The translations under genes and the position numbers were made by a program. DNA of 64,000 nt from Ceratopteris richardii (lineage: Eukaryota; Streptophyta; Polypodiopsida; Polypodiales; Pteridaceae): contig CM035430.1 in the NCBI GenBank assembly GCA_020310875.1, positions 102,736,431 through 102,800,430 of the forward strand, read 5' to 3'. A model generated the notes under the pieces. It ran no database searches and was not told the DNA's origin. It saw only the letters and a list, made by a program, of their open reading frames with translations. The stretch's first letter is position 1; each line of letters starts with the position of its first letter. Positions 11,401 to 21,932 of this stretch are shown here, in pieces.

Positions 11401-14400
11401 ACAGTTGAGAGAAAGGGTTAGAATGCTAGAAGAAGAGCTTCTAAGGAGAATTCGACAATCAGACAGAGAAGCGGAAAGAAAAACTAAAGTGCGGGAAGCC
11501 ATTGCAAAAGCTGAACTAAAGAAATTGGGTGCGGTTGAAAAAGAACAAAACAATGATTTACTGGCCAACCATGCACGCGTGATCGGAGAGCACGTTCCAA
11601 TCAGAGTGTCGTCAAGGAATAAGGAATATTCACGAGAAGCTCAGGTGGAAAAATGGGAAGTTTTTCCAGAAAATTTCTTGAGTGTGGGGTCAGAGCTACC
11701 AGACGGAGTACGAGATTGTATTAAATTGGCACTCAAAAATTTCAGCAAGGCCTTTGCATGGTCATACAGTGATCTAAGAGGAATTGATCCCCGAATCTGC
11801 CAACATTATATAGACTTGGAAGAAGGCACACGACCAATATGTCAACGACTTAGGCGGACAAATTCGAAATTGATCAAGTTGGAATTGACTAAATTATTGG
11901 AAGCAGGATTCATATATCCCATCGCATCCAGCGAATGGGTATCACCAATTGTAGTTGTTCCGAAGAAAAATAAGAAAATCCGTATTTGCATAGATTATCG
12001 GAAGCTGAACGAGCGCACGAAGAAGGATCATTTCCCATTGCCCTTTACTGATCAAATATTGGACAGAGTAGCTGGCCATAAATTGTACTCATTTTTGGAT
12101 GGTTTCAGTGGGTACAACCAGATCCAAATCCATGAAGAGGATCAATCAAAAACTACTTTCACGACAGAATGGGGTACGTACGCATATCGTGTGATGCCAT
12201 TTGGATTATGCAATGCACCGGCCACATTCCAGAGGGCAATGATAGCTGCATATCAAGACTACTTGCAGGATTGGATGGAGATATTTCTCGATGACTTTGC
12301 GATCAGAGGCGATGATGAAAACATGGAGAGGATCGAAGCAATTTTAAGAAGAAGCATTGAAAAAGGCATCGCATTGAATCCTGAAAAGTGCACATTTGGA
12401 GTGCGGAGAGGATTGCTTTTGGGACATGTTATTTCCGAAAAAGGAATCGCGGTCGACGAGGATAAAGTGGAAAAGATCGGACAACTTCCACCTCCTCATA
12501 ACTTGCGGCAACTCAGAGGATTCTTGGGGCATGCGAATTATTATCGACGTTTTATATTAAATTTTGCATGCTTAGCGGCACCACTGACGAATCTTTTGAG
12601 GAAGGACCAACAATACCAATGGACTGGAGAGTGTCAAGTTGCATTCGACTCGATCAAAGAGAGATTGATAAATGCACCGATTTTGGTAGCACCCGACTGG
12701 ACGAAAGAATTCCATGTGCATACCGACGCTTCTCATACTGCGGTTGGAGCAGTGCTATGCCAAGCCGATGAAAAGAAGTTGGACCACCCTATTTATTACG
12801 CAAGTCGCAACTTGAATAGCACTGAGAGGAACTACACGACTACAGAAAAGGAATGCCTCTCGATGATCTTTGCGGTGAACAAGTATCGGCATTACCTGAT
12901 GGGAAAGCATTTCACGTTTTATGTGGATCATGAAGCCCTAAAGTATATCATTAATAAACCCGAGCTATCAGGGCGATTAATGAGGTGGATGCTACTCCTC
13001 CAAGAATTTCAGTTCACAGTGGTAACCAAACCAGGCAAAGCACATATATTGGCTGACCATTTATCTCGAATTGTTAATGATGAGCCAATCTCTGGTGTGC
13101 CCGATGATGCTCCTGATGGGCATCTATTCCAGGTTGATGCTAAAGTACCTTGGTATGCCGACTTGGTGAATTTCTTGTGCACTACTAAATATCCGCCAGG
13201 AGCAAGCAAGAGAGAGAAGCAAAAACTGTTAGCATTGGCGAAGCACCATAGCATTATTGGGGGGCAACTCTATCGGTATTTTGTTCATGAGAGCATTTAT
13301 CGGAGGTGTCTCGAGGAAGAAGAAGCAAACCTAGTGTTGAGGGCTTTGCATGACGAACCCTGCGGTGGACATTTTGCTGGTGAATTGACGGCAAGAAAGA
13401 TTTTATTGGCAGGGTATTGGTGGCCAACGTTGTTCAAAGACTCGCACACATACTGTAAGAAATGCGACAAATGCCAACGAATGGGCAAACCCACATTAGC
13501 ACATGCTGCTCCTCTCACGCCGGTGCTCGCTCTTAAGCCCTTTGAGAAGTGGGGAATTGATTTTGTGGGGCCTATTGATCCTCCCTCACGACGAAGATCC
13601 AATAGGTATATCTTGGTCTGTACTGACTATGTTACCAAGTTGGTAGAAGCCAAAGCTCTGAAGACTGACCGAGCTGTTGATGTAGCTAAATTTTTGTATG
13701 AACAAATTATCACTCGATTCGGATGCCCGTTGGAAATAGTAAGTGATAGAGGAACCCATTTTGTCAACGAATTGATCGAGGAGTTAATGGAATTGTATAA
13801 GATCAAACACCGGAAGAGCACTCCATATTATCCGAGGGTGAATGGACAAGTGGAGGTCACCAACAAGGTGCTGGAACAGATTCTGACAAAGACAGTAGTT
13901 GTGCATAGGAGAGATTGGGATGAGAGACTTTTGGAAGCCTTGTGGGCATATCGAACATCCTACCGAGTGATGACCAAGAGCACTCCGTTCTCCCTAGTAT
14001 ACGGCGAGGAAGCCATCTTTCCCATCGAAAAAGAAGTTCCAACATTAAGAGTGGCCATAGAGGCTAGGTTGGGAGAGGAAGAGTCATTAAAGGAGAGGTA
14101 CGTACAACTGGTCAAGCTAGAAGAAAAGAGACTCATCGCACAACAAAGTTTGGAAGCTATTCAGAAAAGACGTAAGGAGAGGCATGACAAGAATCTCAAG
14201 ACCTATGTGATTCAAGAAGGGGATTTGGTACTAGTCTATGATAGTAAATATTATAAATTCCCGGGGAAGTTACAGACAAGATGGGCAGGACCGTTTAAGG
14301 TGGTGGAACTCAACTCCAATGGTTCCATGCAAATTCAAGATTTAGGAGAAGAATGTGCTCCCGTGAAGGTTAACGCGCTTCGAGTTAAACCATATTTCAA

Positions 14401-14404
14401 GTAG
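8498..14404 (+). CDS. Ty3/gypsy Gag-Pol polyprotein, intact 1968 aa (element A2)
   Basis: A single open frame starts at an ATG 88 bases after the primer site. Order: retrotransposon gag domain (about aa 100-260); four CCHC-type knuckles (about aa 351, 381, 462 and 488; the last has Phe in place of the final Cys); aspartic protease D-S-G-A at about aa 738; RT with LDGFSGYNQ and FLDD at aa 1263-1266, where most relatives have YVDD; RNase H with TDAS near aa 1409; integrase HHCC near aa 1610-1660 and D-D-E near aa 1687, 1748 and 1785. There is no chromodomain after integrase (it ends ALRVKPYFK), which fits the Athila/Tat side of plant gypsy elements. Gag and Pol are fused with no frameshift or stop, so capsid excess must come from some other mechanism. 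No broken residue is visible, so it may be autonomous. Confidence 0.95.
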   Translation: MSEGSSSLRATQTQREERAQRRALERERRKWEPLGEWTSIGSRKSVKNVYSRRRVANQVRKFEGGILRPRALNFWDRSDIDITPLFEMAQRISVHLGDFTKFSGTWDEDPDSFIQLFEVTCEANDVVDQDQRLRIFPAILRDEAANWYGNLTPQERGTYQMLKEAFLAKFRRQGFQERLAQQMDYLRQGVNESIDNYIQRMETLVRKMGVNAPNDETLKRRFISGLRDPTAQQHISLTRPATLMDAKEQARLWEEVQLCQQRKMELLYEPMGGLGNIPMKDPGQGSPALTTPAFVAATSMPGEVKPALTEQRILELVTQAIKAATMTQETYTVKPEVTTNPNQVFRSNTWCGKCHGYGHLASECPTVSRVFTDRSPPRMRCTFCGRTNHTEDRCYNKRAYEERTMKSGDTRERPYTGLPAQSVPPTSRWENKPAYGYGAQGQGGDYPRGAARDQRRDGPIQCWRCHGFGHTQSRCPNEKKPIDYTPLCRYCSGEGHFDEDFPKRRAAAGKEKGPVGSSNYVDTQMHSTTRAQEHVPTIGVVFKTPNPQEGSSSSMHFVDAYGVKKPHKEPTVVVVTRTQEYLKKNPEGENEKTSQEKIAEHGEVENQLGGFAEQQEFEDGEEIEILPPVTKEFVPGIAPFPERLKTPKSRKERQSSEEVDIVKLLADTEVMLDIGTLLKCSPAYRKQFYNEYIKKPRKARDKKRQDKDVQGIIQSIDSNAPAVTVEIKGYAVQRAQLDSGAAVNLMTEFMMKALDLNHMEETPMSLRMADQTQVKPAGLLKNVSTVVGGLEFKVDYLIVRPRTSEATFSILLGRPWLVQAECVHDWRTGFITIGPKADRIQLQVSPNLTGKKSTTAEEREQKAKEKVRQEMARVRFALRTETSKDLSQDGFNLQLANPQHAKVGEYKDPLCYKDDSDQELLGWLTHTSEFECYMLSIDAKENKATQSLEKGTSKEELKLELAPTMEVQQLRERVRMLEEELLRRIRQSDREAERKTKVREAIAKAELKKLGAVEKEQNNDLLANHARVIGEHVPIRVSSRNKEYSREAQVEKWEVFPENFLSVGSELPDGVRDCIKLALKNFSKAFAWSYSDLRGIDPRICQHYIDLEEGTRPICQRLRRTNSKLIKLELTKLLEAGFIYPIASSEWVSPIVVVPKKNKKIRICIDYRKLNERTKKDHFPLPFTDQILDRVAGHKLYSFLDGFSGYNQIQIHEEDQSKTTFTTEWGTYAYRVMPFGLCNAPATFQRAMIAAYQDYLQDWMEIFLDDFAIRGDDENMERIEAILRRSIEKGIALNPEKCTFGVRRGLLLGHVISEKGIAVDEDKVEKIGQLPPPHNLRQLRGFLGHANYYRRFILNFACLAAPLTNLLRKDQQYQWTGECQVAFDSIKERLINAPILVAPDWTKEFHVHTDASHTAVGAVLCQADEKKLDHPIYYASRNLNSTERNYTTTEKECLSMIFAVNKYRHYLMGKHFTFYVDHEALKYIINKPELSGRLMRWMLLLQEFQFTVVTKPGKAHILADHLSRIVNDEPISGVPDDAPDGHLFQVDAKVPWYADLVNFLCTTKYPPGASKREKQKLLALAKHHSIIGGQLYRYFVHESIYRRCLEEEEANLVLRALHDEPCGGHFAGELTARKILLAGYWWPTLFKDSHTYCKKCDKCQRMGKPTLAHAAPLTPVLALKPFEKWGIDFVGPIDPPSRRRSNRYILVCTDYVTKLVEAKALKTDRAVDVAKFLYEQIITRFGCPLEIVSDRGTHFVNELIEELMELYKIKHRKSTPYYPRVNGQVEVTNKVLEQILTKTVVVHRRDWDERLLEALWAYRTSYRVMTKSTPFSLVYGEEAIFPIEKEVPTLRVAIEARLGEEESLKERYVQLVKLEEKRLIAQQSLEAIQKRRKERHDKNLKTYVIQEGDLVLVYDSKYYKFPGKLQTRWAGPFKVVELNSNGSMQIQDLGEECAPVKVNALRVKPYFK

Positions 14405-14611
14405 CATTAGGACGGGAGAAGCCAGACGAGATCCAAGCAGAAGGACGTAGTAGATTCCTTGTACATACATGTATAGTTATATATATATATATGCGCATAT
14501 GTAAGCTATGATTTGTGTGTCATAAATATTCTTCCTTGCTAGCTCAAGAATTTTGGACTTCTAATTATTTTTCTTGTGTTGCGTAGAGACTGTTAGGAGC
14601 TAAGTAACAAA
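14405..14611 (+). other. Spacer between pol and accessory ORF (A2)
   Basis: This 207-bp non-coding spacer contains a short TA repeat (about 14478-14491). It is nearly identical to 3366-3572 in the upstream copy. I see no other feature in it. Confidence 0.6.
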
Positions 14612-14962
14612 ATGGCAGATCAAATAACGCAACTCTACTTGTACGAGCTAAGGATATATTTCTCGGACCAAACATTCGCCCGCATGGACATAGATGTCGA
14701 CGACTTTGAGACGGAATATGATGTTGAGGAAGCGCATTGGCTGGTATGCTTTATAAACCAAGGTTTGGATGTTGCGTTTTATATTGAGTGTTTTGAGGAA
14801 TACCTGATCCGACATGTAGGATGGGTGGGAGATCGATATTACTATTTTGATCCTTCTAGGGAAATGCCTAAGGAGGAAAACGATATCACGTGGGCTTGGG
14901 CAGATATGCTAACGATAGGAAGTGATGACGGAGCTCCTAAAGTTGAGCCTGACTCACCCTAG
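14612..14962 (+). CDS. Small acidic accessory ORF after pol, copy 2
   Basis: This 116-codon ORF is the counterpart of 3573-3923, in the complete element. It ends GAPKVEPDSP. It sits 207 bp after pol and about 300 bp before the purine tract. Its function is unknown. The four or so amino-acid changes between copies include the acidic pair at aa 29-30 (DD here, NN in copy 1). Confidence 0.5.
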   Translation: MADQITQLYLYELRIYFSDQTFARMDIDVDDFETEYDVEEAHWLVCFINQGLDVAFYIECFEEYLIRHVGWVGDRYYYFDPSREMPKEENDITWAWADMLTIGSDDGAPKVEPDSP

Positions 14963-15269
14963 GGAAGTTGTTGGGATGCGAGTACGATGTGAGGCTACAT
15001 GAGACATCCCAGAGACTCACATTCTAGATCGTCTAAGGATAGGTACAGGAGTAACTAAGGCATAGCCGGCTGTAGTTACCAAGTGAAAAGTCAACTCGAT
15101 GGATACATATGTAGTGTCTGTAATTGAGAGAATGGAGTGAAGAGGTGGTTGATCTGTCAAAGGCTAGTGTGTATATGTTTGCATGCATGTGTGGGAAAAG
15201 TGGGAAAATTCCTTTCTTCTTCTCCCTAATTCTCAGGACTTGGGTGAACTAATTAACTATGAAAAAAAC

Positions 15270-15294
15270 AAAGAGAAAGAAAAGAAAGAAAAAA
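15270..15294 (+). other. Polypurine tract of A2
   Basis: This A/G run lies directly before the 3' LTR and matches 4231-4255. The 308 bases between the accessory ORF and this tract hold no other recognisable feature. Confidence 0.75.
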
Positions 15295-15299
15295 TATTA

Positions 15300-18200
15300 T
15301 GTTGTTGTGATCATACCAATGCGCTATGGTGGGCTAGTAGGTGGGTGGGTTTATCCTAGCCGGGTGGTTAGGACCACGAGCCGCAACTAGTTTCGCCATA
15401 GGCTTAGGGAGGTATATGTTTGTGTCTTAGCTACGCGCCATAACGGGTTGGTAGGTAGGTGGAGCCATCGTGGCTGGGTAGTCACGACCATGAGCCGTAT
15501 CCAGCTTCGTTATGGGCTAGCTGATATATGTTATGTGTTATCATTGTGTGTTTGTGTGTTGTGCGCTGCATTGCATTGGTAGATGGGTGGAATCAACCTG
15601 ATCGGGTGGTCAGGTCCACGAATCGCATCCAGTGTCAATGTAGGCCAACGTGTGAAAATAAATAAAATTTTTTTCATATGGAGTTATTCCCCACTCCTGA
15701 GGGGGAGAGAGAGAGAGGAGAGGGCGATGATCGCCTGGAAGGGAACGTTATTTTCTTGTGTGATTGGTATGTGTTGGCTTGTGACAGATCAGCTCACCTT
15801 GAATCAACATTTTTTGAAGGCACGGAGACTCTATATGTACTTATGGATGAGGCTTTAGTGAGGTAATGCAACGGGTTTGCTTTAGAACGTGTGTGCTTTA
15901 TCCGAGGGTTTTCCAGTGTGTGGGACACTCCAGGTTTTTATGTAGGTCTTGACTTGTACTCGAGTCTCGATGGCTTTTGTGGGACGACGATGGGGATTCT
16001 TCGCGAGTGTCTAGTCATGGAATAATTGTACATAGCGAATGGTAGGTGCAATAAGGGGGTATGCATTTTGGGTATGTTGCATCTCCTGTTGAATTCACTT
16101 CAGTTGTTGTTTATTTCGGACTTTTTGTTTCTGTTTTCTTTCGTAATGACAAATGTGTAAGACATGGAAAGGTATGCATGTGTTATTTTGGTTGAGACTA
16201 TTTTTATACTGAAATGCATGAGCAAATTGAGGTGTGTGGAATTGGAGCTGCATATATATATGCATGTTGTTGGATCATTTGGAAGTGACTGATTTGTATG
16301 TATTCATGAGTGATTTTTTTAGCACTAATAGCTTCAATGAGTGCAGGTCCACTTGGAACGATGGCTCGATGGGAAGGTATGCAAAATAGTTGTACACTGA
16401 CATTTTCGTGGCTGTTTTGATCATATTGCAGCAAGAGTGGCTCGTCGAGGACGACTTCGCAATTGAGAAGAGGGAAGTATGTTAGCTCAATAAATGGTTG
16501 GTTTTGGTGCACTAACATGCTTCCATTTTTGGAGGATATTTGTTCGGACATAAGTGTTTTGCAATGAGAATAGATGGTCGGTGATGATAAGATCTACTCG
16601 AATGTGGACACAAGGATCAAGAGCAGTATGCGGGCCATTTTGGGATGTGGCTGCTGTATTTGGATCATTAAAAGAGAGATCGGGAGGCAGGAGGAAGAAC
16701 TGGATATGCACTCTTTTGGGGATTCATGAAGAGAAAGGGGGCAGATATGCCAGTTGTTGTCTAGAAAATATGGAAGACTATACATAGTAGGCTCACTTGA
16801 TTCCTTTGAAGGATTAGTGCCATGACAACCCACACTTTCAAGGTTAAATTTATATGAGCTGCTCAAAGGATAAGGGATGTCGTTCCAATGTTTCAACAAC
16901 TTTCCTTATCTAATGCTCCCTCGATATGTGTGGCAACGGGTGAAAGGCGGGGGGGGATATCATCAAAAAAGCGGGTTCACTCTAGGGGATTTTTTTTTTC
17001 CTCTTCGCTTTTTTCGTGAGATAACGGTGGGGTGTTTTTTTCTCTTTGGGGGCAGATAGACATGACAGGGAAATAATGGGAGGAGGTCGGTTATCAGCGC
17101 TGCACAATTCGCATTATGATGGAGTACGCAATTCAACATCTGAAGAAGAAGCTTCAAACTGCCTATTGATAATCTGAGTACATACGTTTTTGCTGGAGGA
17201 CAAAGCTCTGGTGGCGTGAAGTTCTCAAAAAAAAGACAGATGCTGAAGAATTGGAAGCTCGAAAGGAAGCTGAAAAAGGAACTTACGAACGAAGCAGATA
17301 TATGATCCGAAGGAAGGGTTTTTTTCTTTCCTTCCGACAGCAGAGCTCGACAGAGAAAAAAGAGGAGCCATTCACTGAGGAGGTGGGCGTTCAGTATACA
17401 GAGAGGTGCGTAAGATAAAGGGGCTTCATGCCTGAAGGAAGGGGACCAGATCATGTGTTAAGTGCGCTGCACGATTCTTCTCTCACACCAATATTCTGTT
17501 GCTGTTAACGATGACGAAGGAGGTTCTGGGTTTTTTTTCGATTGATCTCTAAGAGAAAAGTGCACGGAAGCAAAATTCATGATGTATCTTCTGACAAGTC
17601 ATCGAGTTAGTGCAGAGTTCAATATGGTACAAGCAAAGTTGAAGAACATATCAGGAAAGGAGATGAAGTAAAGGTATCAGCAGGTTTCTGAAGCACAACA
17701 ACGGAGTCCCCAAGAGCATAAGTCCGAATGCTTCTACCATGAAGGATAAAGCTGTTGCTGGATTTGTGCTATGCAATCACATGATTGGATTCCTCGCTTC
17801 CGCTTTTGTACATATCCATGCTCTTATAAGGTAAAATTTTTGGTTGCTTGATATCACATTTTCATTCAGTAGCTTCAACTCTAGTATCAAAAAGAGGACA
17901 GAATGAATTGAAAAGGCTTAGTGTTGTATATATGATCTTTGTGGGAACGATCAACTAGAGAAAGAAATTATGGCTTTGGCTACAGAGTTTTAGCATTATT
18001 CATGGGTATGTATGTATGTTATTACACAATAATTCTTGGACGCTGCACAAGTCGAATTGGAGTTTTGAAAGAAATTTATGGGTTAATTTATGGAGCCTGT
18101 AAATCCAGCGTACTTGCTACTTTAAAAATAAGAAGACTTCGGAATGCTTTATTATTCTCTTGAAAATTTTCTAGATGCATGGAAGAGTTATTGCTAATCT

Positions 18201-19427
18201 TTTGAAGCCTATCGCTGATTGGCTAAATGATCTGGCTTGTATCACCTTTGTGATTATTCATGTGTTGAACCATACCTCAGAGTCCAATGTAAAGAGATTT
18301 TCTTTTTGATCGTCTTCATATGAATCCTTAGTATATTGAAGATAAACGGATTCGCTCATTGGAAGGAGACCTCATTGATCATTGAACGCATTTTGCTTAT
18401 AGTAATATGTCCGCACGTGACTACAAAAGATGTTAGAATAACAAAAAGTAAACGAATCATGTCAAGGGGGTCAAACTCGATCCATGAAATTTTATTGAGG
18501 AAGTCATTTGGACATTTCGTATGGATCAAGATTAAAAGTTTACTGTCAAAACATCTTTGTTGAAGAATGGAAATGCGATTGAGATATGTTGTGTATATGG
18601 GGTGCAATGTTTATTTTCCTCTCCTCATTGATTTCAATACCCTTACACAAAGCATTGGGGTGTTTGTTCTACTAGAGTTTTATGTATAAACGAGGGCAAT
18701 TGCACAAATTAAATTAGTATACTTTTGCCCTCCTTTTCACAAAACGCATGACCTACCCCTCTCATTACCATGAAGTGTTCAAAAAGTGTCTTCTGCAAAG
18801 AAGTGCAATGTGAACCAATCTCTCAACACATTGGATACCTCGATTAAGCCTAAGACCGAGACGATATACCTGGTTAACTCGACATGAAAGGAGGGGGGGG
18901 TCAAGCGAAAAAAGGGAGGTTACCGGAAGTGACCACTGGAGGTGGATATCCAATCGCGCATGCGTTTTCTCGCCTCCTCCATCAAAACTTTGGAGTGAAA
19001 TTGTGGACTTAGGGGAAACCAAAATTGACCTAGTATCAGGAAAGTTGGGCAAAACATCACTGTGCACAGGCACTTTCCCTTGGGTTTAGAACAAAACATT
19101 TTGGTGCGTTTGTCGGGAACATATGAGCTAGTGCATAGACATAAGAAGAATACATTGTGAGATAATTATGGGCTCCAGGTAATCCAATTGGACCGATTCC
19201 GAGGAGTTAAGCAAAATAAAGGCTTCCACAATCATTTTTTCCTTGGACTCAGAGGCAAACATTTTGGTGCGTTTGCCGGGAAGTATATGAACTAGTACAT
19301 ATACAAAGGAAGGATTCCTCGAGGGATAATTATGGACTCCAAGTAATCCAATTGGATCGATTGCGAGGGGTTTAAGCAAAATCCAGGCTTCCACAATCAT
19401 CTTTTCCTTGGGCTTAGGAACCCAACA
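15300..19427 (+). repeat. 3' LTR of gypsy element A
   Basis: About 4128 bp, near-identical to 4261-8390. It ends CCCAACA at 19427, where copia LTR sequence begins. The near identity implies recent insertion or recent homogenisation. The five bases after it (GTACA) would be the target duplication, but the left flank lies outside the window. Confidence 0.85.
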
Positions 19428-19568
19428 GTACATAGGGTGTCTAATACATCCATTGGCAAGCTAAAAAGGCCCACTACATACTCCTAGAGTTCATTTGGTT
19501 GGTGTAGATCGAGGATTTTGCAACACCTCTTCAGCTTCAAGCACATACCTATCCATCTCTTCACACTA
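19428..19568 (+). repeat. 3' fragment of a family-G copia LTR
   Basis: These 141 bp match the ends of the G LTRs at 40466-40605 and 62469-62608 and finish in the same CTTCACA. Element A is inserted inside this LTR; the remaining part must lie left of the window. The copia sequence to the right (B) resumes directly, so this looks like a solo or full G-family LTR that landed in B (possible duplication CTAAG at 19569-19573). Confidence 0.8.
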
Positions 19569-21443
19569 AGGAGACATCTGTTACCTATGACATGTACGAT
19601 ACTTTGCTACCTCTTTTTACAGGTGGAGAGTCTAGTGCTGGTCCTAATGAGGCAACTTCTCAACCTTTGCAAGTTTCATGTGATGATGCAGATCATTCCA
19701 TTTCTGATGCAGATTTACATGATGCACTTGTTGATGAGAGAGCTGATATTGAGAAGGCAGAAACTATGCAAAAATGGTTGGTGCAGACCTTGCGTGATAG
19801 CAAATTAGATGCACCTTTGTCGTATCGAACTTGATCAGGCTCTCATAGTGCCTCTTTTGCATTAGATTGCTATGCTATGGCTGCCTCTAATCTTTGTGAT
19901 TGGATTGAACCTGTTTTTTTTTATGAAGCACAAAATTTTGAACATTGGATGGCTTCAATGCAATCTGAATATGATGTTATCATGAAAAATGATACCTGGT
20001 CTTTATGTGACTTTCCTCTTGGCAAGAAGGCCATTGGCACTAAGTGGGTATACAAGATGAAGCGTAAACCTGATGGAACAGTTGACAGGTATAAAGCTAG
20101 GCTTGCTGCAAAGGGTTATGCACAAGAAAGAGGCATTGATTTTGATGAAACCTTTGGTCCTACTTGCCGAATGACTACTGTTCGTAGCAGCTGTGCACTT
20201 GCAACTTATCATGGTTGGAATGTATATTAGTTGGACATTAAAAATTCATTTCTAAATGGTGACTTGCATGAAGAAGTGTATGTTTTTTAGCCCCATGGCT
20301 TTGTGCAGAAAGGCCATGAAAACCAGGTGTGCAGGTTAAACAAGGCATTATATGGTTTAAAGCAAACACCACGTGCTTGGTATGAAAAGATACATGCCTA
20401 TCTCATTGCACATGGTTTTGAGAATAGTCCAACTGAAAGCACCTTATATTTTAAGCGTGCTAATGATGTTCTTTTGATCATTGTCTTGTATGTTGATGAC
20501 ATGTTGCTCATTGGTCCTCATGACATGCATATTGCTGATTTTAAGGCTGATTTGCATGCCTCATTTGAGATGTCTGATTCGGGGCATTTGCATCACTATT
20601 TGGGCATTCAATTTATGCAAGTTCATGGTGGAATGGCTTTGTGTCAAACAAAATATATTGACACATTATTGAAGCATTTTGGCCTTGAAGACTATAAGCT
20701 TATTGCCACTCCTATGGAGACAGGCTTACGATTGAGTCTTCATGATGTTGGAGACGCATTTGATGTTGTTCTCTATCAACAGACTATTGGATGCTTGATT
20801 TACTTATGCATTACTCGGTTAGATATTCAGTTTGTTGTCTCACAGATGAGTAGGTTTATGCATTTCCCAGGTGTCAAGCATTTGGCAAGCAGTTAAGTGC
20901 ATCTTTCACTACTTGAGTGGTACCGGGCTACTTGGATTGTTTTATCCCAAGGGGGGATCATTACCTCCACATTTGCATGCTTTTCTGACAGTGATTGGGC
21001 TGGTTGCTACGACACTCGTGTCCACCAGTGGCTTTTGCTTCATGCTTGGTAGCTCATGTATATCTTGGTTGTGCAAGAAGCAGCCTATTATGGCCAGTTC
21101 CAGTTGTGAGGCTGAGTATAGGGTAGCTTTCATAGTGATTGTTGAGTGTGTGTGGCTCAGACGCCTTATGGCTGATTTGGGTGTTGGTTAGTCTTCTGCC
21201 ACCACCATCTTCACTGACAGTCAGAGCGCATTGGTAGTTGCAAGGAACCCTTTGTTCCATGCTCACACTAAGCACATTGAGGTGCATTATCATTATGTCA
21301 TGGAGAGGTTCTCTGCTGGGGAGATCAGCTTGGCATATGTGTCCATGCAGGAGAACATTGCAAACCTTTTTACGAAGGCTTTGCCTAGGGAGAAGTTTGA
21401 AGCTTTCCATAAAGCTTTGGGCTTACTTCCTTTTGTGGATTGA
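19569..21443 (+). pseudogene. Ty1/copia pol remnant B (linker, RT, RNase H)
   Basis: The sequence encodes the integrase-RT linker (APLSYRT then stop), RT (GTKWVYKMKRKPDG, LNKALYGLKQ, YVDDMLLIG) and copia RNase H (SEAEY-like SCEAEY, DSQSALVVARNP, ending in KALGLLPF). Gag, protease and integrase are missing on the left. Breaks include TGA at about 19833 where relatives have Arg, TAG near 20228 and 20288 at positions where Gln is expected (LDIK and PHGF contexts), a stop after HLASS near 20895, and a frameshift in RNase H. Several stops are C-to-T type changes, consistent with methylated-cytosine decay. It is an old, dead element. Confidence 0.9.
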
Positions 21444-21506
21444 TTCCTCATAGCTTGGCACTTCCTTATACACAAGTGCCAGCTCCTTGTTCACTGCATC
21501 ACTTCC

Positions 21507-21514
21507 AAGGGGGA
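21507..21514 (+). other. Polypurine tract of copia B
   Basis: The run AAGGGGGA lies two bases before the LTR that starts at 21517, as expected for a copia 3' end. Confidence 0.75.
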
Positions 21515-21516
21515 TT

Positions 21517-21747
21517 TGTTGGTATATTTAGGTCGTGATGTGTGTGAACACTCTAGGACCACCAGGGAACTTTTTTCCCTCTTTAGGAGGTTTTTTTCCC
21601 TCGGCTTGTATATACCCCTATTGCCCTAATGGGCTACTTATCTTTGTACATTCTAGTGGTAATACATTAAACATTGTGTGTTGTGCTCCAAGCTTCTTCT
21701 TCTTCCTTGTGTTGTTCGCATGCTTCCGTAGATGTCCAACTCCAACA
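21517..21747 (+). repeat. 3' LTR of copia B (231 bp)
   Basis: It starts TGTTGG and ends CCAACA, a perfect 6-bp terminal inverted repeat, right after the purine tract. A TATATA motif at 21609-21614 fits a promoter. The 5' LTR is not in the window. Confidence 0.85.
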
Positions 21748-21932
21748 ATATGTGCTCTCTAAATTGAGATTCTATGATAGTTTTAGTCCAATCAAAATTG
21801 CCATATAAATACTCAATGGAGAAATATGGCCTTATGCAAATAGATGTGCATGGGACACTTTATGTGGAAGGTTATCACCCTAAAGTGAGCTATTACCTAT
21901 ATGTGGGCATGAAACATTCCTAATGTGTTAGC
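21748..21932. other. Unassigned junction between copia B and copia C
   Basis: These 185 bp between the B LTR end and the last recognisable RNase H codons of C carry no motif or ORF that I can assign. The C reading frame after HFLREK does not continue as copia sequence, so the C 3' end is lost here. Confidence 0.5.

Larger units (their letters stand above)
4261..19427 (+). mobile_element. Complete Ty3/gypsy LTR retrotransposon A2, in tandem with A1
   Basis: LTR, primer site, gag-pol, accessory ORF, purine tract and LTR span about 15.2 kb. Because A1's internal region ends at the same first LTR, the locus reads internal-LTR-internal-LTR with a repeat period of about 11.0 kb. This is the product expected from unequal LTR-LTR recombination rather than from two separate insertions. 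Confidence 0.88.
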
